Shown here one piece after another: positions 50,225-58,573 of a stretch of DNA of 64,000 nt. The stretch lies in assembly GCA_965204245.1 (NCBI GenBank), contig CBDBED010000009.1, positions 248,001 to 312,000 on the forward strand. Reading direction: 5' to 3'. The notes beneath the pieces were generated by a model. That model did not search any database, was not told where the DNA came from, and was given only the letters and a program-made list of their open reading frames with translations. Each line of letters begins with the position of its first letter. The first letter of the stretch is position 1. The stretch is from JAAXIE01 sp965204245 (GTDB lineage Bacteria > Chloroflexota > Dehalococcoidia > Lucifugimonadales > JAAXIE01). The position numbers and the translations under genes are program-made.

Positions 50225-51592
50225 TCAGGGGATGCCCAGCTTGCCCTTGTAGTCTGGGTCCCAACCGGACATACGACCCCGGGCCACCAGTTCGTCCATG
50301 GGCATAGTGGGGCTGGCCTCGCCGGACTGGGGCGCGCTGGCGATGGCCCCCTGCTGCTCCAGCGATTCAACCTCTGACCCGGCTACGCCAAGCAGTTCCG
50401 ACAGAGCCCAATTGTTGTCTTGGCCGAAAGCGGGGGCAGGGCCTTTGATGGACAGTGGCGTCGCTGAGAACTTGTATGGCGCACCCATCAAATGACGTGT
50501 GCCAATCCGACGGTCCTCTGGGAATTCCACTCTCTCCAAGAACCCCCGCGCTTGGAAATGGGGATCAAGGTGCAGGTCGCGCCCATCGAACACCGGGCTG
50601 GCCGTGATGCCCGCGCCTTGGAGCTTTTTCATGATGTCGTAGCGGTCATGCATGCGGGTCCACTGGGAGATGCTGGCGTCGATTTCGTCATGATTCTGCT
50701 GGCGTCCGGTGATCGTGCGAAAGCGGGCATCGCTGGCCAGTTCCGGTTGCTCCATCAGGTGGCAGAGGGTAGCCCACTGCGCATCGTCGGTGACGGCGAT
50801 GGCCACCCATTGGTCATCACCCTTGGCGGGGTAGACGCCTTGGGGAGCGCGGTAGGGGTGACGGTTGCCGATACGCTCGCCCAAGCGCCCGTTGGACATC
50901 CAGTCCATCAGGTACTCGGAGATGCAGGTTGCGCCCCCTTGGTACATGCTCATGTCAATCCACTGGCCCTCGCCCGTGATGTTGCGATGGCGGAGTGCGG
51001 CCCCGATAGCAAACACAGCCGACCATGTGGATATGAAGTCGACGAATGAGGCACCAGCCTTGGAGGGCGGGCCGCCGACATAGCCGGTGACCCAGCAGAG
51101 GCCGTGGGTGCCCTCCTGGGTGGTGGCTTGCGCGGGATAGCCGGAATAGGGACCGTCGCCATGCCCGTACCCGGTGTTGGAGGCCATGATTATGTCTGGG
51201 CGGACTTTCCTCAGTTCAGGATAGTCGAGGCCAAAGCCGCGCATCACACGGGGGGTGTAGTTCTCCAGCACCACATCGCTGATGGAAACAAGCTCTCGAA
51301 AGAGTTCCCTGCCACGGTCGGTGGTGAGGTCGAGGGTGAGGGATTTCTTGCCGCGGTTGATGAGGTTGTAGGTGGAGGAGCGGTCCCACCACTCAGGCCC
51401 GGCCTCATTTTCGGGGAATGTGCCGTAGAGACCGCCCGTGCGGGTGATGTCGCTGCGAGAAGGACCCTCAATCTTTATGACCTCGGCACCCATGTCGGCC
51501 AGCAGGCCGCCGGTGTAGGGCAGAGCAAACACGTAGGAAGAGTCCACCACTCGAATCCCCTGCAGGGGAAGGGTGCGCCCGGTATCCGGCAT
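50225..51592 (-). CDS. CaiB/BaiF-type (family III) CoA-transferase, subunit with catalytic Asp
   Basis: 455 residues. Family III CoA-transferases move CoA between carboxylic acids through a covalent aspartyl intermediate. The N-terminal LQGIRVVDSSYVFALPYTGGLLADMGAEVIKIE, the LNRGKKSLTLDL-type segment and SNTGYGHGDGPYSGYPA are family hallmarks. The catalytic Asp is in SFVDFISTWSAVFAIGAAL, at the usual place. It carries an extra C-terminal tail of about 50 residues. The gene overlaps the preceding CoA-transferase gene (ATGA), which points to a heteromeric enzyme. Substrate unknown. Confidence 0.9.
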   Translation of the reverse strand: MPDTGRTLPLQGIRVVDSSYVFALPYTGGLLADMGAEVIKIEGPSRSDITRTGGLYGTFPENEAGPEWWDRSSTYNLINRGKKSLTLDLTTDRGRELFRELVSISDVVLENYTPRVMRGFGLDYPELRKVRPDIIMASNTGYGHGDGPYSGYPAQATTQEGTHGLCWVTGYVGGPPSKAGASFVDFISTWSAVFAIGAALRHRNITGEGQWIDMSMYQGGATCISEYLMDWMSNGRLGERIGNRHPYRAPQGVYPAKGDDQWVAIAVTDDAQWATLCHLMEQPELASDARFRTITGRQQNHDEIDASISQWTRMHDRYDIMKKLQGAGITASPVFDGRDLHLDPHFQARGFLERVEFPEDRRIGTRHLMGAPYKFSATPLSIKGPAPAFGQDNNWALSELLGVAGSEVESLEQQGAIASAPQSGEASPTMPMDELVARGRMSGWDPDYKGKLGIP

Positions 51593-52782
51593 CAGATGAC
51601 ATCCATCCGGCGCAACCGGGTAAGGTCCTCAGGGCTGAGGCCAAGCTCCCCGTATACCTCCGGGTTGTGCTGGCCGAGCAGTGGGGCCGTGCGTCGCAAC
51701 TGGTAGGGTGTGGCGCTCATGTTGAGCAGCACGGCAGGCAGGCGGACATGCCCCATCACCGGGTGCTCGATTTCCCGGAAGAAACCCCGGGACTCCAGTT
51801 GCGGGCAGGATGCCAAGTCCTCGGGGGTCTGCACCAAGCCGAAGAGCATGCGCTTAGCCGACGCTTCATGAAAAAGCTCCCAGCGGCCCCGGTCCTTGAT
51901 GCCCTCAACCATCAGGGCATCCATGTCGGCACCGTTGTTGATGCGCTGGCCTGCCTCGGAGAAACGGGAGTCGCGCAACTCTTCCTTGCCATAGAAATCG
52001 ACTTGAGTGTCCCAAGTCGCCCCGCCACCCGTCTGGCCGATGACCCAACCATCGGCGCAGGGGATGGGGTTGCCGAAGAGCGTTCCAACGTCGGGACGAC
52101 GTGCTTGGACGCCGCCCGTATAGGCGTACATGCTCTGAGTCGCCAGCATGGTGGAGGCGACGCACTCGGTGATGCAGACGTCAAGGTGCTGTCCCTCGCC
52201 CGTCATGCTCTGGTGGAACAGGGCCATGGTGGTCGCCCCCGCGCCGTTAAGGCCGCCCTCATACTGGGCTTGGAAGCCGCCGTGCTTCAGGGGTTCCCTG
52301 TCCTGGGTGCCGCTGATGCTCATGATGGTGCTCATGGCGTAGCACATCAACTCATCGCCCTCGTACCCGCTATAAGGGCCAGACTGGCCAAAAGGCGTGA
52401 TGGAGGTCAGAACCAGCCGGGGGTTCAATTCGCGCAGGGCCTCATAGCCCACGCCCAGTGATTCCAAATGCCCTGGCTTGTAGCTTTCCACAACCACATC
52501 AGCATGGGCAGCCAACTTTTTCAGCAACTCGGGGCCGCCGGAAGACTCCAAGTTCAGGGTGACGCCCAGCTTGTTTACGTTCAGCACGAAAAACAGGAGG
52601 CTCTTCTCTTGGTGAGGGTCGTCCCTTTGGAACGGCCCTTGGCAGCGCAAAGCAGCCCCGGTTGGCGGCTCCACCTTGATGACCTCAGCACCATAGTCGG
52701 CCAGCAGGCGGGAGCAGAAGGAGCCCGCGATATCCTGGCTCAAGTCGAGGACGCGAATACCGTGTAGGGCACCTGTGGTCAA
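51592..52782 (-). CDS. CaiB/BaiF-type CoA-transferase, subunit lacking the catalytic Asp
   Basis: 396 residues from TTG 52782, with GGAGG five bases upstream; a longer frame from 52857 begins with a poor-quality Ser-rich segment. It begins ALHGIRVLDLSQDIAGSFCS and has LADYGAEVIKVE and LTSITPFGQSGPYSGY. At the position of the catalytic Asp it reads AQYEGGLNGAG, so Gln or Tyr stands there. In known two-subunit members of the family (benzylsuccinate CoA-transferase BbsEF, for example) one subunit lacks the nucleophile, and the present pair may be organised the same way. Confidence 0.88.
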   Translation of the reverse strand: MTTGALHGIRVLDLSQDIAGSFCSRLLADYGAEVIKVEPPTGAALRCQGPFQRDDPHQEKSLLFFVLNVNKLGVTLNLESSGGPELLKKLAAHADVVVESYKPGHLESLGVGYEALRELNPRLVLTSITPFGQSGPYSGYEGDELMCYAMSTIMSISGTQDREPLKHGGFQAQYEGGLNGAGATTMALFHQSMTGEGQHLDVCITECVASTMLATQSMYAYTGGVQARRPDVGTLFGNPIPCADGWVIGQTGGGATWDTQVDFYGKEELRDSRFSEAGQRINNGADMDALMVEGIKDRGRWELFHEASAKRMLFGLVQTPEDLASCPQLESRGFFREIEHPVMGHVRLPAVLLNMSATPYQLRRTAPLLGQHNPEVYGELGLSPEDLTRLRRMDVI

Positions 52783-52903
52783 TGGTGCCTCCGTGGTGGA
52801 TTTACAGGGAGATGTCAGGCCAGAGAACAGACTACTGGAAAAGCTGCGCAGCCTCAATGCTCAAGGTTGCGCGGGCTAGGGGCTTTCGAATGGGCCCAGC
52901 AGC

Positions 52904-53164
52904 CTATTCGATTACAGAGGGTGACCGGTGACGATGCTGACTACGTGGCGGGGTTAAGTCCTCCGTGCGGGCCTCCGGCGCAAGAAGCAGTTGGTTCAGA
53001 TCTGGCTTGGTCATCCGCTCCATCCTGCGCCATTGCTCGATGGGCACCAGCACGGCTGCTTCCACACCGCGCTTGGTCACAATCTGAGGACCTTCGGCAA
53101 GAGTTTTATCAAGCAACTCGCTGAACTTCGCCTTGGCGTCCTCCACTGCCCATCTGCCGCTCAT
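52904..53164 (-). CDS. Phd/YefM-type antitoxin, no partner toxin visible
   Basis: 86 residues. WAVEDAKAKFSELLDKTLAEGPQIVTKRGVEAAVLVPIEQWRRM is a typical Phd/YefM antitoxin: N-terminal DNA-binding fold, then a tail that would neutralise a toxin. No toxin gene follows before the CoA-transferase. It may act as a transcription regulator or as the survivor of a lost pair. Inverted repeats just upstream fit autoregulation. Confidence 0.85.
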   Translation of the reverse strand: MSGRWAVEDAKAKFSELLDKTLAEGPQIVTKRGVEAAVLVPIEQWRRMERMTKPDLNQLLLAPEARTEDLTPPRSQHRHRSPSVIE

Positions 53165-53186
53165 TCAACCTGCCTTAACCTATCTG

Positions 53187-53225
53187 ACTAGGTATCAGGC
53201 TAGTTTCTTTTATTGACCCGGTCAA
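53187..53225. promoter_or_regulatory. Two palindromes upstream of the antitoxin gene
   Basis: ACTAG-N8-CTAGT (53187-53204) and TTGACC-C-GGTCAA (53213-53225) lie 23 and 49 bp before the antitoxin start. Such sites are the usual autoregulatory operators of Phd-type proteins. Assignment is by position only. Confidence 0.45.
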
Positions 53226-53628
53226 CGGGGTATCAGGACGGACCACGCCGGCGGCAAACCCGGAGCGGGTACCAAACTGGAGGGACTACCGAGGAGGATG
53301 CGCTCCCTGACATATTCTCCTTGCCCACAACCCATCCCCCCTGCTACGCTGGAAGCACTCAGCCAGAACACAGGAGGCCCATGCCATCGGCAACGCAGGC
53401 CCAAGCCCGCCTTGCAGCCCAGCCCGTGGGGCTGCGACCGTTTTGTCAGCTACGACGCAGATACGACCATGCGACTGATGCGACGCCTTTTAGCTACAAA
53501 AAAGGTTTCCGCAGATACGAACGGAGTCGCATCCAGCTACGCCGTGCGACGCCCACAACAGCGTTTACACCCATGGAGCGGCCTACCGACCTTGACCCAA
53601 TTTCAACGCCGCCAGTGAGGGCAGCCTA
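53226..53628. other. Intergenic stretch before the glycyl-tRNA synthetase gene
   Basis: About 400 bp without a supported gene. I looked for a T-box leader and found no convincing one. The sequence is Pro/Thr-codon-like in several frames but without ribosome binding sites. Confidence 0.4.
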
Positions 53629-54978
53629 GTGCGCCGCTACGTCGACACCCCTCAGATGGACAAGATTCTCTCCCTGTCCAAGCGCCGCGGCCTCGTTTTC
53701 CAGAGCAGCGAGATTTATGGAGGGATCAACGCCACTTGGGACTACGGCCCCCTCGGCGTCGAACTCAAGCGCAACCTCAAGGATTTGTGGTGGCGCTCCG
53801 TTGTCCAGCAGCGTGACGACGTCGTGGGCCTTGATGCCGCCATCCTGATGCACCCCGAGGTCTGGGTATCCAGCGGTCATGTGGCCAGCTTCAGCGACCC
53901 ATTGGTGGAGTGCCGGGAGTGCCACCAGCGCTACCGGGAGGACCAGATCGAGTCCACTATCTGCCCCGACTGCGGGGGCGAACTCACCGACCCCCGCCAG
54001 TTCAGCCTTATGTTCAAGACCTTCATGGGCCCGGTGGAAGACTCCGCCCATCAGGTCTACCTGAGGCCCGAAACCGCCCAAGGCATTTTCGTCAACTTCA
54101 CCAACGTCCTCAATGCCTCCAGGCGCAAGCTCCCCTTCGGCATCGCGCAAATAGGCAAGGCCTTCCGCAACGAAATCACGCCGGGCAACTTCACATTCCG
54201 GACCCGCGAGTTCGAGCAGATGGAAATCGAGTATTTCGTGAAGCCCGGCACCGACGACCAGTGGCTCCACTCGTGGCTGGACGACCGTTTCAGTTGGTAT
54301 ACCAAGCACGGCATCCGCCCCGAGAACCTGCGCCTGCGCCGTCACGACCCCGACGAGTTGGCCCACTACGCCAAGGACACCTATGACATCGAATACCGCT
54401 TTCCATGGGGCTGGGGAGAGCTTGAAGGCATCGCCAACCGCACGGATTACGACCTGCGCAGCCACGCCAACCCCACGGGCCAAGACCTGACCTTCTTCGA
54501 CGAGGAGAGCAAGGAACACGTCTTCCCCTATGTCATCGAGCCCTCCGGCGGCGTGGACCGCGCCACCCTGGCCTTCCTGCTGGACTCCTATGACGAGGAA
54601 CCGGACCCGCCACCGAAACCCGGTGAAGAAGTGCAGTCGAAAGACGTTCGCGTGGTGCTTCGCCTTCACCGGGCCTTGGCTCCAGTGAAGGTGGCGGTGT
54701 TGCCCTTGAGCCGCAACGAGCGTCTCGCGCCCCTTGCCCATCAGGTGCACCTGCTCCTCCGGCCCCACTTGTCCACGCAATACGACGATGCCCAGAGCAT
54801 CGGCCGGCGATACCGGCGCCAAGACGAAATTGGCACCCCCTATTGCGTGACAGTGGACTTCGATTCGCTGGACGACAAGCGGGTTACACTGCGAGACCGC
54901 GACACCATGGCCCAGCTAAGGGTGCCCATCGCCGACCTGCCGGCCATCCTTACCGATCGGCTGGAGCACGGCTGGTAG
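53629..54978 (+). CDS. glyQS: Glycyl-tRNA synthetase, homodimeric (alpha2) type
   Basis: 449 residues. Charges tRNA-Gly. Class II features: GLVFQSSEIYGGINATWDYGPLG at the start, zinc-type CxxC pairs (CRECHQRY, CPDCGGEL), motif 2 FRNEITPGNFTFRTREFEQMEIEYF, motif 3 around EPSGGVDRATLAFLLDSY, and the C-terminal anticodon-binding domain (KVAVLPLSRN, YDDAQSIGRRYRRQDEIGTPYCVTVD). GTG 53629 has GAGGG seven bases upstream; ATG at 53656 is an alternative. Housekeeping gene, part of the backbone. Confidence 0.95.
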   Translation: MRRYVDTPQMDKILSLSKRRGLVFQSSEIYGGINATWDYGPLGVELKRNLKDLWWRSVVQQRDDVVGLDAAILMHPEVWVSSGHVASFSDPLVECRECHQRYREDQIESTICPDCGGELTDPRQFSLMFKTFMGPVEDSAHQVYLRPETAQGIFVNFTNVLNASRRKLPFGIAQIGKAFRNEITPGNFTFRTREFEQMEIEYFVKPGTDDQWLHSWLDDRFSWYTKHGIRPENLRLRRHDPDELAHYAKDTYDIEYRFPWGWGELEGIANRTDYDLRSHANPTGQDLTFFDEESKEHVFPYVIEPSGGVDRATLAFLLDSYDEEPDPPPKPGEEVQSKDVRVVLRLHRALAPVKVAVLPLSRNERLAPLAHQVHLLLRPHLSTQYDDAQSIGRRYRRQDEIGTPYCVTVDFDSLDDKRVTLRDRDTMAQLRVPIADLPAILTDRLEHGW

Positions 54979-54997
54979 GTCCAATGAGAACCCGCAC

Positions 54998-56257
54998 ATG
55001 AGGATTCTGCACTTCTCGGACCTGCATATCGGCGTCGAGAACTACAGCCGTGTCGACCCGGAAAGCGGGCTGCCCACTCGCCTGCTGGACTTCCTTGCAG
55101 CCTTGGATGAACTGGTGGAGTATGCCCTCGACGAGGGTGTGGACTTGGTGTTGTTCGCGGGGGACGCATACAAGGGACGCGACCCCTCCCAGACACACCA
55201 GAGAGAATTCGCCAAGCGGCTGGCCCGCTTGTCCGGAGCCGGGATTCCCACGTTCCTGCTGGTGGGCAACCATGACCTGCCCCAACCCGTGGGCCGGGCT
55301 ACTGCGGTGGAGATATTCCGCACCCTCGACGTTCCTAATGTCATCGTCGGCGACCGGATGCACACCTACACCGTGAATACCCGGTCCGGCCCCCTGCAAA
55401 TCGTTTCCCTCCCTTGGCCCAACCGCAGCAGGCTACTGAGCCGCGATGAGGCCCGAGGCATGTCGCTGGACGAAGTTACTGCCGCCATTGAGCGCATCTG
55501 CACCGAGGGGGTGCAACGGGAGGTCTCCAGACTGGACCCTGGCGTCCCGGCAGTGTTCACTGCCCACGTCACCATCAATGGAGCGACAACGGGCACCGAA
55601 CTGAACATGATGCTGGGGCGGGACCACATTCTCTACCCCAGCGTGGTACACCGCCCCGACTTCGACTATGTGGCCTTGGGCCACATCCACAAGCACCAAG
55701 TGCTGCGCGAACAACCGACGGTGGCATACTCGGGCAGCCTGCAGCGTGTCGATTTCAGCGAGGAACGGGATACCAAGGGCTTCTGCGTGGTGGACATCGA
55801 CCCATCGCTAGAGCAGGGCAAGCGCATGACCAACTTCCAGTTCCAGCCAGTGTCGGCACGCAGCTTCGTCACCATCGAGAGCCGGGTGCCCGACGGCCTC
55901 CTTGACCCCACCACCCGCGTCTTGGAAGACATTGCCCGGCACGATGTGACCGATGCCGTCGTGCGGCTCACCATGTATGTCTCCCCGGAAATGGAACCGT
56001 TGCTGCGGGACGGAGACATCCAACGGGCCTTGGAGCCAGCGCACTACGTAGCCTCCATCAACCGGGAGGTGTCGCGGGAGCGACGGCAGCGAGTGCCAGC
56101 GGGCACCGAAGAGGGCATTACGCCGCTGGAAGCCTTGGAACTCTATTTCAAGAGCCGGCAAGTGGACCCTGTGCGCCAAGAGAAACTGATGCAATACGCC
56201 CAAACGTTGATAGCGGAGGAAGCAGAGAGCGTCGAGTATGGAGAAGCGTTGCCCTAA
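54998..56257 (+). CDS. sbcD: SbcD/Mre11-type DNA repair nuclease subunit
   Basis: 419 residues. Metallophosphoesterase fold: MRILHFSDLHIG (D-x-H), LFAGDAYKGRDP, LVGNHDLP, TAHVTINGA and YVALGHIHKHQ are the five metal-binding motifs in order. The C-terminal half has the capping region. It normally works with an SbcC/Rad50 ATPase on broken or hairpinned DNA ends; no sbcC is next to it here. It follows glyQS by 19 bp. Confidence 0.9.
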   Translation: MRILHFSDLHIGVENYSRVDPESGLPTRLLDFLAALDELVEYALDEGVDLVLFAGDAYKGRDPSQTHQREFAKRLARLSGAGIPTFLLVGNHDLPQPVGRATAVEIFRTLDVPNVIVGDRMHTYTVNTRSGPLQIVSLPWPNRSRLLSRDEARGMSLDEVTAAIERICTEGVQREVSRLDPGVPAVFTAHVTINGATTGTELNMMLGRDHILYPSVVHRPDFDYVALGHIHKHQVLREQPTVAYSGSLQRVDFSEERDTKGFCVVDIDPSLEQGKRMTNFQFQPVSARSFVTIESRVPDGLLDPTTRVLEDIARHDVTDAVVRLTMYVSPEMEPLLRDGDIQRALEPAHYVASINREVSRERRQRVPAGTEEGITPLEALELYFKSRQVDPVRQEKLMQYAQTLIAEEAESVEYGEALP

Positions 56258-56322
56258 CGGGACATGACATCTGCTATGGCGCGCTGCCTTCCTCCCCGGT
56301 CGGCTTCCAACGAGTCCCAGCG

Positions 56323-56820
56323 ATGAGCGTTGCAGACTACCTGATGCTGGCCATACGATGGCTTCACACCATGTCTGCCGTCGCTTGGGTGGGTGGCGGT
56401 ATCTTCTATTTGCTGGTGCTGCGACCTGCCATGAGACGCTCCGGTCCTCTCGACCGGTCAGTCGCCGCAATCATTGGTCCCGAATTCCGCAGCTTGGTGA
56501 ACGTGTCGATAGCTGTGCTCATCATCACAGGAGCCGTGCTCACCTTCGACCGGCTGACCTCCACCTTCGTCGGGGCGGCCTATGCGGGTGTGCTGGCAGC
56601 CAAGGTGGCCCTGGCCTTCTATGCTTTCTATCTGGTGCGCTTCCTGCGGCGGTCAAGCTATCCTGAAGAGCCCGAGGGCGCGGGCCGATGGCCCCGCCGG
56701 CTGGTCACTCTTTGCACGGGAGCCACCGCCATACTGGTAGTGGGAGTGATAGTGTTCCTGCTATCGGAGTTGCTGGTGGAGTTGTACCAAGTGGGCTTGA
56801 AGACAAGGACGGGAGGATGA
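56323..56820 (+). CDS. Four-helix membrane protein (CopD/DUF2269-like)
   Basis: 165 residues with four hydrophobic helices: LMLAIRWLHTMSAVAWVGGGIFYLLVLRP, LVNVSIAVLIITGAVLTF, AAYAGVLAAKVALAFYAFYLVRF and ILVVGVIVFLLSELLV. The WLHTMSAVAWVGGG motif with His in the first helix is characteristic of CopD-type or related haem/copper membrane proteins. Substrate uncertain. Confidence 0.75.
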   Translation: MSVADYLMLAIRWLHTMSAVAWVGGGIFYLLVLRPAMRRSGPLDRSVAAIIGPEFRSLVNVSIAVLIITGAVLTFDRLTSTFVGAAYAGVLAAKVALAFYAFYLVRFLRRSSYPEEPEGAGRWPRRLVTLCTGATAILVVGVIVFLLSELLVELYQVGLKTRTGG

Positions 56821-56834
56821 GGTAAGAACCTGAG

Positions 56835-57020
56835 ATGAAAAAGGACCTGATGGAGATACTGGCCTGCCCCGTGTGCAAGGGCGAATTGGAACTGGCCGTG
56901 GATGAAGAGGATGGGGACGAGGTGGTCACAGGCTCCCTGTTCTGCCGCCAATGTAATGAGACCTACCCCATAGAGGAATACATCCCAAATCTGTTGCCCC
57001 CGGAACTGAGAGGCCTATAG
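56835..57020 (+). CDS. Trm112-family zinc protein
   Basis: 61 residues. LMEILACPVCKGELEL and GSLFCRQCNETYPIEEYIPNLLP are the Trm112 signature with two CxxC pairs. Trm112 proteins support methyltransferases or other partners. The last 58 bp overlap the 3' end of folK on the other strand. Confidence 0.9.
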   Translation: MKKDLMEILACPVCKGELELAVDEEDGDEVVTGSLFCRQCNETYPIEEYIPNLLPPELRGL

Positions 57021-57532
57021 GACAACTTACCCATCAGAGCCTCAGGCCCTTTCCACAGGCGTACACCGTCTCTCCCATCCACCTTCTCTGCCAAGCTGCT
57101 GACCGTTTCCCCCATAGCCGGATGTTGTATATCCGGTGCGATCTCCGCTAAGGGCACTAGGACAAAGGCCCGCTGTGCCATCCTCGGATGGGGAATCTCT
57201 AGGTCGTTGGTGTGGTGGATGGCTTGGTCGTACAGAAGTATGTCGACATCAATGAGGCGTGGGCCGAAGCGGAAGTTGGGCCGGCGTCCGAGGTCGAGTT
57301 CTACGGTCTGGGTCGCGGCCAAAAGCGACTGGGGGTCAAGCTCTGTGGCGATGGCACAGGCGCAGTTGAGGAAATCAGGTTGCTCGAGATAACCCCAGGG
57401 CGTGGTCTCATAGATGGAGGAGACTGCTGTTATTTCACCACAACCCTTCAGAAGGTCTATGGCAGCCTTGAGGTTCGACTCGCGATCGCCAAGGTTGGTG
57501 CCCAAGCCCAAGTAGGCCGTCACGTGTGCCAA
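56963..57532 (-). CDS. folK: 2-amino-4-hydroxy-6-hydroxymethyldihydropteridine pyrophosphokinase
   Basis: 189 residues. Transfers pyrophosphate from ATP to hydroxymethyl-dihydropterin in folate synthesis. AYLGLGTNLGDRESNL, SSIYETTPWGY, LDLGRRPNFRFGPRLIDVDILLYD and IPHPRMAQRAFVLVPLAEIAP are the family motifs, including the catalytic Asp pair in DVDILL. The last 25 residues exceed the usual length and overlap the Trm112 gene antisense. Its ATG overlaps the end of folP by 13 bp. Confidence 0.93.
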   Translation of the reverse strand: MAHVTAYLGLGTNLGDRESNLKAAIDLLKGCGEITAVSSIYETTPWGYLEQPDFLNCACAIATELDPQSLLAATQTVELDLGRRPNFRFGPRLIDVDILLYDQAIHHTNDLEIPHPRMAQRAFVLVPLAEIAPDIQHPAMGETVSSLAEKVDGRDGVRLWKGPEALMGKLSYRPLSSGGNRFGMYSSMG

Positions 57533-58446
57533 TGCTCAGGTCTCCACCCCCGGACTATTGCGTCGCTCATGCGCGCCACCCGCACCATCTCACGCACATC
57601 GTGCACTCGCACAATGTCGGCCCCGCCAGCGATGCTAAGAGCCACCGTTGCCGCGGTGCCTTCCAGACGGTCATTCACGGGCAGGTCAAGCACTCGTCCT
57701 ATAGTGGACTTGCGCGAGGCACCCACGAGCATGGGATAGCCAAGGGAGCGCAATTCCGTCAGCCTTTGCAGGAGTTCGAGATTGTGGTCAGCGGTCTTGC
57801 CGAAGCCAATGCCAGGATCAACGATGATGTTGGCCGGTGCAATCCCAGCCCCGATTGCTTGGGCCACGGCGCCACACAGCCGAGCCTTGATGTCGGCCAA
57901 GAGGTCTCCGTACTGATAGCCGGACTGATTGTGCATAAGAACGATGGGGATCCCGGAGCGTGCCGCTGCGCAAGCCATCTCCGAGTCCGCCTGTAGTCCC
58001 CATACGTCATTGATCATGGAGGCGCCAGCTTCCACCGCTTGACGGGCGACCTCGGCCTTGTAGGTGTCCACGCTGACCGGCACACGGACCTTGGACGCCA
58101 CTTGCGTCAGCACGGGCAGGAGTCTCTTTAACTCCTCCTCAGCGGAGACTGCTTGGGCGCCACTCCCGTATACCCGGCCAGCAGGCCGCGTGGACTCGGC
58201 CCCGACATCGATTATGTCGGCGCCTTCAGCCTCCATGCGTAGCGCGAGGTCTACTGCGCTCTTCACGTCATCGGCTAGTCCATCGCCCGAGAAGGAGTCG
58301 AAGGTCAGGTTCACGATACCCATGACATAGGTGCGTTCTCCCCACCGGAAAGTGGTCGGGCCACAGCACATTTCGCGGGAGATAAAGTCAGTCATATCGA
58401 TGGCATCGGGAAATCTTGGTTGAGAAGACGGAGGCCATTCTAACAT
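57520..58446 (-). CDS. folP: Dihydropteroate synthase
   Basis: 308 residues. Joins the pterin pyrophosphate made by FolK to p-aminobenzoate. MGIVNLTFDSFSGDGL (usual MGIVNVTPDSFSDGG, here with Phe for Pro), IIDVGAESTRPAG, PVSVDTYKAEVARQAVEAGASMINDVWG, PANIIVDPGIGFGKTADHN and LVGASRKSTIG are all present. ATG 58395 would shorten it to 291 residues and suits the family length too. folP and folK form a small operon. Confidence 0.93.
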   Translation of the reverse strand: MLEWPPSSQPRFPDAIDMTDFISREMCCGPTTFRWGERTYVMGIVNLTFDSFSGDGLADDVKSAVDLALRMEAEGADIIDVGAESTRPAGRVYGSGAQAVSAEEELKRLLPVLTQVASKVRVPVSVDTYKAEVARQAVEAGASMINDVWGLQADSEMACAAARSGIPIVLMHNQSGYQYGDLLADIKARLCGAVAQAIGAGIAPANIIVDPGIGFGKTADHNLELLQRLTELRSLGYPMLVGASRKSTIGRVLDLPVNDRLEGTAATVALSIAGGADIVRVHDVREMVRVARMSDAIVRGWRPEHWHT

Positions 58447-58573
58447 CCTGAAGTTGGCCCACTGGCATGAGGAGGTTGACCGGCCGGCTGCACAAGTGGG
58501 CGTTATTGCGGCTCTTGTCGCATATCTGCTAGCATGATTACAGCACCCCCCTCATCCCCTTGGCGGAGATACT

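Noticed and set aside
53226..53628. T-box riboswitch before the glycyl-tRNA synthetase gene
   Set aside because: I could not find a T-box consensus, a specifier loop with a Gly codon in a stem, or a terminator/antiterminator pair.
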